Assembly: GCA_034004165.1 (NCBI GenBank)
Contig: JAVEXI010000020.1
Coordinates: forward strand, 1-31,211
Source: Gudongella sp034004165
Lineage (GTDB): Bacteria > Bacillota > Clostridia > Tissierellales > Tissierellaceae
Direction: 5' to 3'
Length of the DNA stretch: 31,211 nt
The first letter of the stretch is position 1; every line of letters begins with the position of its first letter. The notes under the pieces were generated by a model. That model was not told where the DNA came from, ran no database searches, and saw only the letters and a program-made list of their open reading frames with translations. The position numbers were made by a program, and so were the translations under genes. This document shows, piece after piece, positions 14,997 to 24,233 of the stretch.

Positions 14997-17900
14997 ATGT
15001 TAAATAAGCTTATTTGATTATCCTTTGGCAGAGAATCAAGACATCCGTGGCGCTCTAAAGCTTCGACGACAGGTCTTGTAGCTCTGCCTCTTTGAACAAG
15101 GTCTTGAACAGAGATGAATTTCGAAATATCTCGTTCTTCAACGAGTTTCCTTGCTGCATTTTCTCCAATGCCTTCCAGTGCTTTCAAAGGAGGTAATATT
15201 CCGGAAGCACCAAGAAGAAATTTGTCGCTATGGGATTTGTATAAGTCTACTTTCTCAAATTTAAAGCCTCTCGCATACATTTCCAGAGCCACTTCAAGAA
15301 CGGTTAACTGGTTTTTCTCCTTCGCAGTTGCAGTATTGCCCTTCTGTTCAAGTTCTATTATTTTGGCCTTCACTGCATTTTCGCCTTGCGTAATCAACTC
15401 GGAATCAAAATCTGCAGCTTTTGTTGTAAAATATGTTGCATAAAAAGCTTCAGGATAATGCACCTTAAAATATGCAATTCTAAAGCTCATAGTTACATAC
15501 GCAGCTGCATGTGCTTTAGGAAACATGTATTTGATTCGGTTGCAGGAATCGATATACCACTGTGGCATACCGATGGTTCTCATGTCGTTTTCATCCTGTT
15601 GTGTCAGTCCTTTACCCTTACGCACTTTCTCCATTATGAAGAATGCCTGTTTTTTATCCATTCCTGCATTTATTAGAGATAACATGATGTCCTCTCTTGT
15701 TGAGATTACATCAGATAAGGTTGCGATGCCCTTTTTAACTAAATCCTGTGCATTGTTTACCCAGACGTCAGTTCCATGGGACAGCCCACTTATCCTTACT
15801 AGCTCCGAGAAAGTTGATGGCTGAGTATCGATTAGCATCTGCCTAACAAATTTCGTCCCAAACTCAGGAATCCCAAGAGTCCCCACGGGACAGTTAATCC
15901 TCTCAGGCTGAGTTCCAAGTGCCTTTGTACTGATGAAAAGACTCATAGTCTCTTCATCGTCAAGAGGTATGTTAATTGGGTTAACTCCTGTGATATCTTC
16001 CAGCATTCTAATAATACTCGGTACGTCGTGCCCTAGAATATCAAGCTTTAATATTCTGCCGCTGATTGCATGATAATCAAAATGAGTAGTAATTACTCCT
16101 GAATCCTTATCATCTGCAGGATACTGGACAGGAGTAAAGTCGTAAATGTCCTTATAATCAGGTACGATCATAACGCCACCTGGGTGTTGACCTGATGTTC
16201 TCTTAATTCCAGTACAACCTCTTAAAAGCCTATTTACTTCTATTTGGTTAACAGGGATGTCTCTTTCCTCAAAGTACTTTTTAACGAAACCAAAAGCTGT
16301 TTTATCTGCGATAGTTCCAATTGTTCCTGCTCGAAATACCTTGCCTTCTCCAAAGAGCTCTTCAGTGTACTTATGTGCCTTGGACTGATATTCACCGGCA
16401 AAGTTTAAATCTATATCAGGTTCTTTATCTCCTTCAAATCCTAAAAATACTTCAAAAGGTATGTCCTGCCCCTCCTTAATATATGAACATCCACAGACTG
16501 GGCATTTTGCATCTGGCAAATCATAGCCCGAAGCAACCGAGCCATCCGTAATAAATTCAGAGTTCTTACAACATGGACATATATAGTGTGGTTTTAATGG
16601 GTTCACCTCTGTGATACCACTCATAGTGGCGGCAAAAGATGAGCCTACTGATCCTCTTGATCCTACTAAATAGCCGTCTTCAACAGATTTCCAAACTAGT
16701 TTCTGGGCAATTATATACATAACGGCATAACCATTTTTAATGATAGATTCAAGTTCTTTGTCTAATCTAGTTTTGACAACTTCAGGAAGAGGGTCTCCAT
16801 AAAGCTCCATTGCCTTTCTGTAAGTAATATTCTTTAGGTCTTCATCCGCACCTTCAATTTTTGGTGGAAATGTTCCGTTTGGAATAGGTTTGATGGATTC
16901 GGTCATATCACTTACTGCATTAGTATTTTCGATCACTATTTCATTGGCAACTTCTTCTCCCATAAAAGAAAATTCTTTGAGCATCTGTTCAGTTGTATGA
17001 AAGAACAAAGGAGCCTGATAGTCAGCGTCAGCAAACTTTTGCCCGGACATAAGGATTCTTCTGTAGACCTCATCTTCCGGATCTAGAAAATGAACATCTC
17101 CAGTAGCAACTACAGGTTTGCCTGCTTTCTTACCCAATTTATAAATTTTACGTATGATTTCTTTAAGCTCATCTTCATCTTTTACATTACCTTCTCGCAC
17201 AAGATGGGCATTGTTGCCAATTGGTTGAACTTCTAGGTAATCATAAAATTCTACAATTTCTTTTATATCATTGTCATCTTTTCGCGAGAGAATTGCCTTA
17301 TACAGTTCCCCTGCCTCACAAGCACTGCCTATAAGAAGATTATCTCGGTTTTTTTCTATTAAAGATTTGGGTATTCTTGGTTTTCTATAATAATAATTTA
17401 TATGTGATTCAGTAATCAGTTTATATAAATCTTTCAGACCACTTTGATTTCTGGCAATAATAATTGTGTGGAACATGTCCCCCTTGTTCCCTTTCCACCT
17501 GGAGCCATAATCATTCAACTTCTGACAAGTATTAATCTCTTTTTCCTCCAGAAGAGATAAGATGTTTAATAATATTCCAGCAGTAGCAGTTGCATCGTCC
17601 ACTGCCCTATGATGATTTATCAACTCTACTTTAAGGTGTTTAGCAACAGTGTTTAGCCTGTGATTTTTTAAACCGGGGAATAGAAGCCTTGAAAGCTGCA
17701 GTGTATCTATTACTGGAGAATTGATTTTTTCCCTTATTTTTTCGGCATTTTCTCTTATAAAGCCAACGTCAAAGGTAGCATTATGTGCCACCAGTATATG
17801 GCCTTCTATGAATTTTAGAAAGTCTCCAAGTACTTCTTCAATTGGCGGCTTATCCTTTACAAGCTCGTTGTCTATTCCAGTTAATCTTATAATATTAGCA

Positions 17901-19219
17901 GGAATTTCAATACCAGGATTAATAAGTTGACTGTATGTTTCTATTATTTCTCCGCCTTTAATTTTCACAGCACCAATTTCAGTAATTCTATCATTTCGTG
18001 CAGATAGTCCCGTGGTCTCTATATCGAAGACTACAAAATCATCAAGTGGTAAATTACCAGTTAATCCAGTGACCAAATCTTCACTGTCATTTATCATATA
18101 AGCTTCTACGCCATATATAATTTTTATCTTATCGTCCATCTCCATAGCATCAGGAAAAGCTTGAACCACGCCGTGATCAGTAACTGCTATTGCTGAATGC
18201 CCCCAGTCAATAGCTCTTTTAATAAGGTCTTTTACCGGAGTAATTCCGTCCATTGCACTCATATTGGTGTGAAGATGCAGTTCAATTCTCTTATTCTTTG
18301 CTTTATCCATTAAAATTTCTTTTTCTTTAGTAATGAGCGATTTTGCTATTACCACAGTTTCCCGGGAATATGTATCGTAGACAACGTCTCCCTCTACAAG
18401 GATTTCAGTTCCAACTTTAATAGATTTCTCAAAGCTAGGTAGCTGCTCGTCTTTGAGAAATATTTTGACAGCTATAGAATTACTTTGATCTGAGATGTAT
18501 AGAATTGCAAGTGCCCTGCCGTCTTTAAGACTTTTAATTTCAGATTGAAATACTTCACCTTCTATTACAGCTGTTCCAGAGCTCAAATTTATATCTATAA
18601 TCTTTATAGGATCTTTTTTAATCTTCTTACCAAAAGTATAACTCTTGTTCTGAGAATTTTCCTTAGTAGTTGGATTAGATGACATCATTTCTTTTAATAT
18701 CATCCTCTCTTCCATTTCTTTTTGAATAAGATATTCGTCAGAAATTTCCATTTCCCCATACCTGAACTCGAGATTAGCGTCTCTTTCTCTAAGAATACAC
18801 TCTGTTAATTCACTCTTTAAGCCATTTTTAACTACTGACTGGTATGCAATATAATGCGGAAGCAACAAAATATACTGCTCCTCTCGAAGCAGTTTGATAT
18901 CCTCCAGCCAGGAAAAGCTGGAGGGAATATTCTTTTGTATCATGCTCTTTATCAGGCCTAGTAAATCATCTTCAGACACTGTAAGTTTTGGTTTTTTATA
19001 TTCTATAGCTATATTGAAGCTGTCAAATTTATTTTTAAACTCGTCATAGATAGATTTTTTATCTACCTCTGAAACTTGAAATGTATTCTCAAGAACAATC
19101 AGTATTTTCATCGATTTTCTATCTATTTCAACGCCTTCGACCGATATATCAGCCATTAATCTTTTATCCAAATTGCTGTCAGGTAACAGCTGTGTAAGTG
19201 TAATTCTCTTTTCTGTCAT
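14993..19219 (-). CDS. polC: DNA polymerase III PolC-type, Gram-positive replicase
   Basis: The high-fidelity replicative polymerase of low-GC Gram-positive bacteria. The 1408 residues show an N-terminal region, an OB fold (about 205-295), a PHP domain beginning with RIELHLHTNMSAMDG (about 311-325), and an inserted DEDDh proofreading exonuclease with VVFDIETTG at about 396-404, HNATFDVGF near 480 and NHHRAVDDATATA near 535. The catalytic palm follows (GSRGSVGSSFAA and EPDIDLNFAGEYQSKA), with a four-cysteine zinc site between the two motifs (CPCCKN and CPVCGC). The SGQHPGGVMIVP segment and the C-terminal tau-binding region are present. All catalytic residues I can check are intact. The ATG has GGAG nine bases upstream, 21 bases after ispG. 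Length is close to the usual 1430-1450. Confidence 0.98.
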   Translation of the reverse strand: MTEKRITLTQLLPDSNLDKRLMADISVEGVEIDRKSMKILIVLENTFQVSEVDKKSIYDEFKNKFDSFNIAIEYKKPKLTVSEDDLLGLIKSMIQKNIPSSFSWLEDIKLLREEQYILLLPHYIAYQSVVKNGLKSELTECILRERDANLEFRYGEMEISDEYLIQKEMEERMILKEMMSSNPTTKENSQNKSYTFGKKIKKDPIKIIDINLSSGTAVIEGEVFQSEIKSLKDGRALAILYISDQSNSIAVKIFLKDEQLPSFEKSIKVGTEILVEGDVVYDTYSRETVVIAKSLITKEKEILMDKAKNKRIELHLHTNMSAMDGITPVKDLIKRAIDWGHSAIAVTDHGVVQAFPDAMEMDDKIKIIYGVEAYMINDSEDLVTGLTGNLPLDDFVVFDIETTGLSARNDRITEIGAVKIKGGEIIETYSQLINPGIEIPANIIRLTGIDNELVKDKPPIEEVLGDFLKFIEGHILVAHNATFDVGFIRENAEKIREKINSPVIDTLQLSRLLFPGLKNHRLNTVAKHLKVELINHHRAVDDATATAGILLNILSLLEEKEINTCQKLNDYGSRWKGNKGDMFHTIIIARNQSGLKDLYKLITESHINYYYRKPRIPKSLIEKNRDNLLIGSACEAGELYKAILSRKDDNDIKEIVEFYDYLEVQPIGNNAHLVREGNVKDEDELKEIIRKIYKLGKKAGKPVVATGDVHFLDPEDEVYRRILMSGQKFADADYQAPLFFHTTEQMLKEFSFMGEEVANEIVIENTNAVSDMTESIKPIPNGTFPPKIEGADEDLKNITYRKAMELYGDPLPEVVKTRLDKELESIIKNGYAVMYIIAQKLVWKSVEDGYLVGSRGSVGSSFAATMSGITEVNPLKPHYICPCCKNSEFITDGSVASGYDLPDAKCPVCGCSYIKEGQDIPFEVFLGFEGDKEPDIDLNFAGEYQSKAHKYTEELFGEGKVFRAGTIGTIADKTAFGFVKKYFEERDIPVNQIEVNRLLRGCTGIKRTSGQHPGGVMIVPDYKDIYDFTPVQYPADDKDSGVITTHFDYHAISGRILKLDILGHDVPSIIRMLEDITGVNPINIPLDDEETMSLFISTKALGTQPERINCPVGTLGIPEFGTKFVRQMLIDTQPSTFSELVRISGLSHGTDVWVNNAQDLVKKGIATLSDVISTREDIMLSLINAGMDKKQAFFIMEKVRKGKGLTQQDENDMRTIGMPQWYIDSCNRIKYMFPKAHAAAYVTMSFRIAYFKVHYPEAFYATYFTTKAADFDSELITQGENAVKAKIIELEQKGNTATAKEKNQLTVLEVALEMYARGFKFEKVDLYKSHSDKFLLGASGILPPLKALEGIGENAARKLVEERDISKFISVQDLVQRGRATRPVVEALERHGCLDSLPKDNQISLFNI

Positions 19220-19240
19220 CCTTCTACGCTCCTTTGGACA

Positions 19241-20290
19241 TCACATACTATCAATTTCCCTCATCAATTCCTCTAAAAGTTGTTCTTCAGGTACTTTGCG
19301 AACAATTACGCCTTTTTTAAAAATAAGTCCCTCACCATTGCCACCCGCAATACCAATATCGGCTTCTCTGGCTTCCCCAGGGCCGTTTACTGCGCATCCC
19401 ATAATAGCAACTTTAAGTGGCTTTTTTAATCCTGCAAGCTTCTTTTCGGCTTCTTCAGCAATGCTAATAAGGTCTATGTGCGTTCTACTACACGTTGGAC
19501 ATGAAATCAGTTCCAGCCCTTCTGACAAAAGACCTAATGACTTCAAAATCTCCTTACCTGCGCGAACTTCTTCAACAGGATCTCCTGTTAAGGAGACTCT
19601 TATAGTATCTCCAACACCCATAGCCAGTAAAGCTCCTATTCCTACAGAGGATTTTATAGTTCCTCTCCACGGTGTGCCTGCTTCAGTTATTCCTAAATGG
19701 AGTGGATAATTACTTAATTCAGCCATCCTCAAATATGATTTAATGGATAAAGGTACAGAGCTCGCTTTTAATGAAATCTTAATATTGTCAAAATTTAAAG
19801 ACTCAAGTAGCCTTATTTGTTCAATAGCGCTTTGTACCATGGATTCTTCATTTACTCCATTGTATTTATCTAGAACATCTTTGCTGATTGAACCAGAGTT
19901 TACTCCTATTCTTATGGAGATCCCAGCTGCTGTACATGCTTTTACAACCTCAGAAACTTTGTATTTATCTCCAATATTGCCTGGGTTTATCCTTAATCCT
20001 TCAACTCCTGCATCAACGGCCATAAGAGCTAATTTATAATCAAATTGTATATCAGCAATAATAGGAGCTTTTGTCTCCTTTTTTATCTTCTTTACAGCAT
20101 CAGCATCTTCCTCAGATGATATAGCCAGCCTTACAATATCACATCCTGCATCTTCAAGTAGTTTAATCTGTCTAACAGTTGCTCTTACGTCTGCTGTAGG
20201 TGTGTTGGTCATAGATTGAACACTTATGGGTGAATCCCCTCCGATTAAAACACTGCCAACACTTATGGTCTTGGTTTTATGTCTTTCCAT
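19241..20290 (-). CDS. ispG: 4-hydroxy-3-methylbut-2-en-1-yl diphosphate synthase IspG (GcpE)
   Basis: An iron-sulfur enzyme of the MEP pathway that reduces methylerythritol cyclodiphosphate to HMBPP. The 349-residue product has the TIM-barrel opening (VGSVLIGGDSPISVQSMTNT), LRINPGNIGDK near residue 95 and the C-terminal cluster domain with CPTCSRT near 262 and GCAVNGPGEAREADIGIAGG near 300. These supply the three cysteine ligands and the conserved Glu. The ATG follows GGTGG at seven bases, 12 bases after rseP. It shows the organism makes isoprenoids by the MEP route, feeding uppS in the same operon. The pathway's dxr gene, usually between cdsA and rseP, is missing here. Confidence 0.97.
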   Translation of the reverse strand: MERHKTKTISVGSVLIGGDSPISVQSMTNTPTADVRATVRQIKLLEDAGCDIVRLAISSEEDADAVKKIKKETKAPIIADIQFDYKLALMAVDAGVEGLRINPGNIGDKYKVSEVVKACTAAGISIRIGVNSGSISKDVLDKYNGVNEESMVQSAIEQIRLLESLNFDNIKISLKASSVPLSIKSYLRMAELSNYPLHLGITEAGTPWRGTIKSSVGIGALLAMGVGDTIRVSLTGDPVEEVRAGKEILKSLGLLSEGLELISCPTCSRTHIDLISIAEEAEKKLAGLKKPLKVAIMGCAVNGPGEAREADIGIAGGNGEGLIFKKGVIVRKVPEEQLLEELMREIDSM

Positions 20291-20302
20291 TATAATTCCA
20301 CC

Positions 20303-21307
20303 TTAAAATAGATTGATTCTGATGATATCTTTATATGTTACAATAAGCATCAGTGAAATGAGAAATATAAACCCGAGCATGTGGATAAAACCTTCTTTTT
20401 TAGGATCTAGAGGTTTACCTCTTACTAATTCTATCAGAAGAAAGATTATTCTGCTTCCATCAAGTGCTGGAATTGGTAGAAGGTTGAAAAACCCTAGGTT
20501 TACACTTATAAACCCTAGAATGTACAACAGAGTCATCAGACCATCTCTTGCGGCATTTCCTACTTCTGTAATTACTCCAACAGGCCCTGCTAAATCGTCA
20601 GTAGATACTCTACCCTGAAATAACATTCTCAGAAACTCAAACATAAGCTTGACGAAATAGCCAGTATCTTCAAAGCCAGCTTTGATAGACGTCCCAGCCT
20701 TATGCTCATATTGTGGGTAAATTCCAATTACTACTCTGCCATTTTCCTCTACTGGCTGGATTTCATAATCCACTAGAGAATTATCTCGCTCAACTTCAAC
20801 AATTATAGAAGAATCAGCCCCATATTTGTTGATAGTATCTATAATATCCTGCCATTTAAGTATCTCTGTACCGTTTATAGTTGCGATTCTATCTCCCGAT
20901 TCAAGCCCATAAACTGCAGCGGGACTGTTTTCTATAGTTTCAGAAATAGTAGTAGTTGGAGTTCCAACGTTAAAAGCAACTATTGATAAAACAATTATAG
21001 CCAGAACGAAATTCATAAAGGCTCCTGCTGCAATAGTAGCAATTCTGGCTAGAACAGAAGAATTAGAGAAGCTCCTCGGATCATCAGAGTTTTCGTCCTC
21101 GCCTTCCATTTTTACATAGCCACCTACTGGAAGAGCTCTTAAAGAATACACTGTCTCTCCCTTCGTAACCTGCAAAAGCTTTGGTCCCATTCCTATAGAA
21201 AATTCATTCACTTTTATTCCAACAAGTTTCGCAACAGTAAAGTGCCCCAATTCGTGTAAAAGAACCACTAATAAGAACACAAATATTGCAGCTATAGCAG
21301 TCTGCAT
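20303..21307 (-). CDS. rseP: Site-2 intramembrane zinc metalloprotease RseP/RasP
   Basis: Cuts transmembrane substrates such as anti-sigma factors and cleared signal peptides within the membrane. HELGH at residues 18-22 lies in the first transmembrane helix, and the second metal motif LLPIPALDG is in the third helix near residue 280. A PDZ domain (about 115-180, with SGDRIATINGTEI) sits between, and four transmembrane spans are evident. The start is ATG at 21307, six bases after GAGGTG. A GTG three codons upstream (21316) lies within that ribosome site and is not credible as start. It follows cdsA with a 16-base gap; dxr, which normally lies here, is absent. Confidence 0.96.
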   Translation of the reverse strand: MQTAIAAIFVFLLVVLLHELGHFTVAKLVGIKVNEFSIGMGPKLLQVTKGETVYSLRALPVGGYVKMEGEDENSDDPRSFSNSSVLARIATIAAGAFMNFVLAIIVLSIVAFNVGTPTTTISETIENSPAAVYGLESGDRIATINGTEILKWQDIIDTINKYGADSSIIVEVERDNSLVDYEIQPVEENGRVVIGIYPQYEHKAGTSIKAGFEDTGYFVKLMFEFLRMLFQGRVSTDDLAGPVGVITEVGNAARDGLMTLLYILGFISVNLGFFNLLPIPALDGSRIIFLLIELVRGKPLDPKKEGFIHMLGFIFLISLMLIVTYKDIIRINLF

Positions 21308-21323
21308 ATATTGCACCTCTTTC

Positions 21324-22100
21324 TTACTTTAAAAATATTTGCACAAAATAATATACGACAGGAGCCGTAAACAAAACGCTGTCAAACCTGTCAAGCATAC
21401 CTCCATGCCCTGGCATAAGCCTTCCAAAATCTTTTAGCCCTGCAAGTCTTTTAATCTTTGATGCGGATAGGTCTCCTAGCTGAGAAACTATCGAACCTAT
21501 CAATGCTATGGTAACAAGACTTAAAGCAGGCTCAATGTTGACTAAATTGGCATATATCAAGGTAGCTACAATACTCCCTACTATTCCCCCAAAGGATCCT
21601 TCCACCGATTTTTTGGGACTTATTTTTGGCGATAACTTGTGCTTCCCAAACTTGCTTCCTATTAAATAAGCAAATGTGTCGGTTCCAAAAGCTATCAAAA
21701 ATATAAGCCATAAATACGGAGTTGAATCAAGAAGTAAAGTGTGACCTAGCAAAAAAGGTATGTAAATAATTCCTATTAATGTAACTGCTGCATCAAAAAT
21801 ATCAAATTGCTCTGAAAGAACCGTTTTTGATAACAAAGTAATTACAATTGCGACAAAAATTAAACTTGTGCTGGAAAATTTCATTAAAAAATCAACAGAT
21901 ATAAACAAAGCTGCGATGGCTCCAATTATCATATCTGGTTTTCTGTTTAGGCTTTTCATTGCTCTATAAAACTCTCTAAGACCTATCACCGAAACAGCAA
22001 AAATGCTTGCTGCCATAACGGGTCCTCCCGTATATAATACTGCTATGAGAAGAGACAAACCAATGATTCCTGATGTTACCCTAATACTTAAGTCTTTCAC
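21324..22100 (-). CDS. cdsA: Phosphatidate cytidylyltransferase
   Basis: A membrane enzyme that makes CDP-diacylglycerol from CTP and phosphatidic acid, the precursor of phosphatidylglycerol and cardiolipin. The 258-residue product is polytopic and ends with the family signature: SASKIKRLAGLKDFG followed by MPGHGGMLDRFDS (about residues 212-240). KKSVEGSFGG upstream is also conserved. The start codon is GTG directly after the uppS TAG, with no spacer, and GGAGG lies in the last codons of uppS at seven bases. This arrangement implies translational coupling. Confidence 0.96.
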   Translation of the reverse strand: MKDLSIRVTSGIIGLSLLIAVLYTGGPVMAASIFAVSVIGLREFYRAMKSLNRKPDMIIGAIAALFISVDFLMKFSSTSLIFVAIVITLLSKTVLSEQFDIFDAAVTLIGIIYIPFLLGHTLLLDSTPYLWLIFLIAFGTDTFAYLIGSKFGKHKLSPKISPKKSVEGSFGGIVGSIVATLIYANLVNIEPALSLVTIALIGSIVSQLGDLSASKIKRLAGLKDFGRLMPGHGGMLDRFDSVLFTAPVVYYFVQIFLK

Positions 22101-22838
22101 CTAAACTCCTCCAAATCTGCGACTTCTCTTTTGATAATCGGCGATTGCCTTAACAAGTTCTTCTTTGTTGAAATCTGGCCACAAGACATCAGAAAACCAG
22201 AATTCTGAATAAGCTGCTTGATAAATTAAAAAATTACTCAGTCTTAATTCACCACTTGGCCTTATTATTAAGTCTGGATCAGGCTGATTTTTAGTGTAAA
22301 GATGTCTTGCAAAAACTTCTTCACTTATTAAATAAGGGTCTAATTCGCCATTTTTTACTTCTATAGTTATTTCCCTGACTGCTTTCAGAATTTCCTGACG
22401 CCCTCCATAGTTGAGTGCGATGTTGAGAATCATCTCATCATTTTCTGAAGTCTGAGCTAGAGCTCTTTCTACTTCTCTCGCAGCAAAATCAGGAATTTTG
22501 GAAATTTCTCCTAGAATCTGAAGTCTGACACCACTATCTATGAGCCTTTTTAATTCTCCTCTAATAAATACGACAAGGAGATTCATTAATGAGTCGACTT
22601 CTATTTTTGGCCTTTTCCAGTTTTCAGTAGAAAATGCATATAGAGTCAAATGTTTTATACCCAGTTCTTTACAAGCCTCAACTGTTTCTATGACTCTTTT
22701 CATTCCCTCTTGATGCCCAAAATGTCTGGGGAGACCTCTTTTGTTTGCCCATCTGCCATTACCATCCATGATAATAGCAAGGTGACTAGGCATTTTATCT
22801 CTATCTAAATCTATATTATTTAAATGATCAGATGTCAT
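22101..22838 (-). CDS. uppS: Undecaprenyl diphosphate synthase (cis-prenyltransferase)
   Basis: Condenses eight isopentenyl diphosphates onto farnesyl diphosphate to give C55 undecaprenyl diphosphate, the wall lipid carrier precursor. The 245 residues include IIMDGNGRWANKRG with the catalytic Asp at about 25, HFGHQEGMK, LTLYAFSTENWKRP and the C-terminal RPSGELRLSNFLIYQ and EFWFSDVLWPDF motifs. The ATG has GGAG upstream (AATGGAGAATAATC). A strong terminator hairpin ends only about 20 bases before it, so expression depends on readthrough or on a promoter inside frr. Functionally it pairs with uppP at the other end of the window. Confidence 0.97.
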   Translation of the reverse strand: MTSDHLNNIDLDRDKMPSHLAIIMDGNGRWANKRGLPRHFGHQEGMKRVIETVEACKELGIKHLTLYAFSTENWKRPKIEVDSLMNLLVVFIRGELKRLIDSGVRLQILGEISKIPDFAAREVERALAQTSENDEMILNIALNYGGRQEILKAVREITIEVKNGELDPYLISEEVFARHLYTKNQPDPDLIIRPSGELRLSNFLIYQAAYSEFWFSDVLWPDFNKEELVKAIADYQKRSRRFGGV

Positions 22839-22855
22839 GATTATTCTCCATTAAC

Positions 22856-22880
22856 TAAAACCCCTTCTTTGAGAAGGGGT
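22856..22880 (-). terminator. Intrinsic terminator between frr and uppS
   Basis: Seven bases after the frr stop, ACCCCTTCT pairs with AGAAGGGGT around a CAA loop (nine pairs), followed directly by TTT and an AT-rich stretch. It meets the intrinsic terminator pattern well. Only about 20 bases separate it from the uppS start, leaving no room for a promoter after it. Confidence 0.8.
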
Positions 22881-22887
22881 CAAGGTT

Positions 22888-23445
22888 TTATATTTCCATT
22901 AATTCTTCTTCTTTTTTCTTAGTAATTTCATCTATTTCTGCAACAAATTTATCAGTAATTTTCTGCATTTCATCTTCTGCAAGTTTTCTGTCATCCTCTG
23001 TTAGCTCTTTGTTTTTCTCCATTTTCTTAATTCGATCAATTGCATCTCTTCTGGTATTTCTCACTGCTATTTTTGCATTTTCACTGTTTTTCTTAACTAC
23101 TTTTGTAAGATCTTTTCTTCTCTCTTCAGTGAGAATTGGTATTACCAGTCTAATAACTTTTCCATCGTTTGATGGATTCAATCCCAGGTCAGACTTATGG
23201 ATTTCTTTTTCAATAATGGGTATGAGATTTACATCCCAAGGTTGAATCACAAGAAGCCTAGGTTCAGGTGCTGAAACGCTTCCAACTTGTTTTAATGGAG
23301 TTTGTTGGCCGTAATAGTCGACCGTTATCCTATCTAATAGAGCTGGATTCGCTCTGCCTGCACGTATTGATTGAAGCTCTTCCTTGTAAACTAATATGGT
23401 TTTTTCCATCTTAGACTCAGATTCTTTGTGTACATCCAGTATCAT
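22888..23445 (-). CDS. frr: Ribosome recycling factor
   Basis: Splits post-termination ribosomes together with EF-G. The 185 residues are standard length and follow the family closely: YKEELQSIRAGRANPALLD near the N-terminus, YGQQTPLKQVGSVSAPEPR, and the long helix bundle with the IKKMEKNKELTEDD segment. The ATG overlaps the pyrH stop as ATGA, and its ribosome site AAAGGAGG lies within the last codons of pyrH, so frr is translationally coupled to pyrH. Confidence 0.98.
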   Translation of the reverse strand: MILDVHKESESKMEKTILVYKEELQSIRAGRANPALLDRITVDYYGQQTPLKQVGSVSAPEPRLLVIQPWDVNLIPIIEKEIHKSDLGLNPSNDGKVIRLVIPILTEERRKDLTKVVKKNSENAKIAVRNTRRDAIDRIKKMEKNKELTEDDRKLAEDEMQKITDKFVAEIDEITKKKEEELMEI

Positions 23446-24161
23446 GGCAACTCCTCCTTTACGTGTGTCCCTATGTTTTCGCCCAGCACAACATTTACAA
23501 TGTTTTCAGGCTGGTCAATTCCAAAGACTATTAACGGTATTTGATTGTCCATACATAGTGAAGTGGCTGTAGAATCCATGATTCCTAGCCCTAATCTTAG
23601 TATATCAATATATCTTAAAGTGTCAAACTTTTTTGCCTGCCCATTGAGCTTTGGATCTGAGTCATAGACTCCGTCTACGCCCTTTTTAGCCAGCAGAATC
23701 ACTTCTGCTTCAATTTCTGCAGCTCTCAGTGCAGCAGTTGTATCTGTTGAGAAAAAAGGATTGCCAGTTCCAGCTCCAAATATGACTACTCTGCCTTTTT
23801 CAAGATGTCGGATTGCCCTTCTTCTAATATAGGGTTCAGCAACCTGACGCATTTCTATAGCAGATTGAACTCTTGTTACTACTCCCATAGCTTCCAGTGC
23901 ATCCTGTAATGCCAAAGCATTCATCATAGTTCCAAGCATTCCCATATAATCGGAAGTGGCCCTATCCATATCTTTTGTGGATCTGCCTCTCCAGAAGTTA
24001 CCTCCGCCGACGACAATGGCAACTTCTACGCCAAGCAGCTGAACATTTTTGACTTCTCCAGCTATTCTGTTAAGCGTTTCAGAGTCTATGCCAGAACCCT
24101 TATTGCCTGACAACGCTTCTCCACTCAGTTTCAAAACAACTCTCTTAAAAACAGGATCCAT
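23442..24161 (-). CDS. pyrH: Uridylate kinase (UMP kinase)
   Basis: Phosphorylates UMP to UDP for pyrimidine nucleotide synthesis; the bacterial hexameric type of the amino acid kinase fold. KLSGEALSG near residue 11, VVGGGNFWRG near 52, and GTGNPFFSTDTTAALRAAE near 135 are intact. The ATG at 24161 is chosen because GAGGGG lies eight bases upstream. A GTG three codons earlier (24170) falls inside that ribosome site. About 239 residues. It lies after a terminator-like hairpin that follows tsf; I see no clear promoter in the 70-base gap. Confidence 0.97.
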   Translation of the reverse strand: MDPVFKRVVLKLSGEALSGNKGSGIDSETLNRIAGEVKNVQLLGVEVAIVVGGGNFWRGRSTKDMDRATSDYMGMLGTMMNALALQDALEAMGVVTRVQSAIEMRQVAEPYIRRRAIRHLEKGRVVIFGAGTGNPFFSTDTTAALRAAEIEAEVILLAKKGVDGVYDSDPKLNGQAKKFDTLRYIDILRLGLGIMDSTATSLCMDNQIPLIVFGIDQPENIVNVVLGENIGTHVKEELP

Positions 24162-24201
24162 TATTAACACCCCTCAGGTAGAATGTAATGCCTGAATTTT
24201 A

Positions 24202-24227
24202 CAAAAGGAGAACACGTGTGTTCTCCT
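24202..24227 (-). terminator. Terminator-like hairpin after tsf
   Basis: Seven bases after the tsf stop codon, AGGAGAACA pairs with TGTTCTCCT around a CACG loop (nine pairs), flanked by AAAAG upstream and TTTTG downstream. The U run is only four bases, then GTAAAATT. Partial termination before pyrH is likely. Confidence 0.65.
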
Positions 24228-24233
24228 CTTTTA

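Noticed and set aside
19173..19709. Plus-strand open frame of 178 codons over ispG and the polC start
   Set aside because: Antisense shadow of conserved coding sequence; low-complexity Ser/Pro/Ile composition and no recognisable domain.
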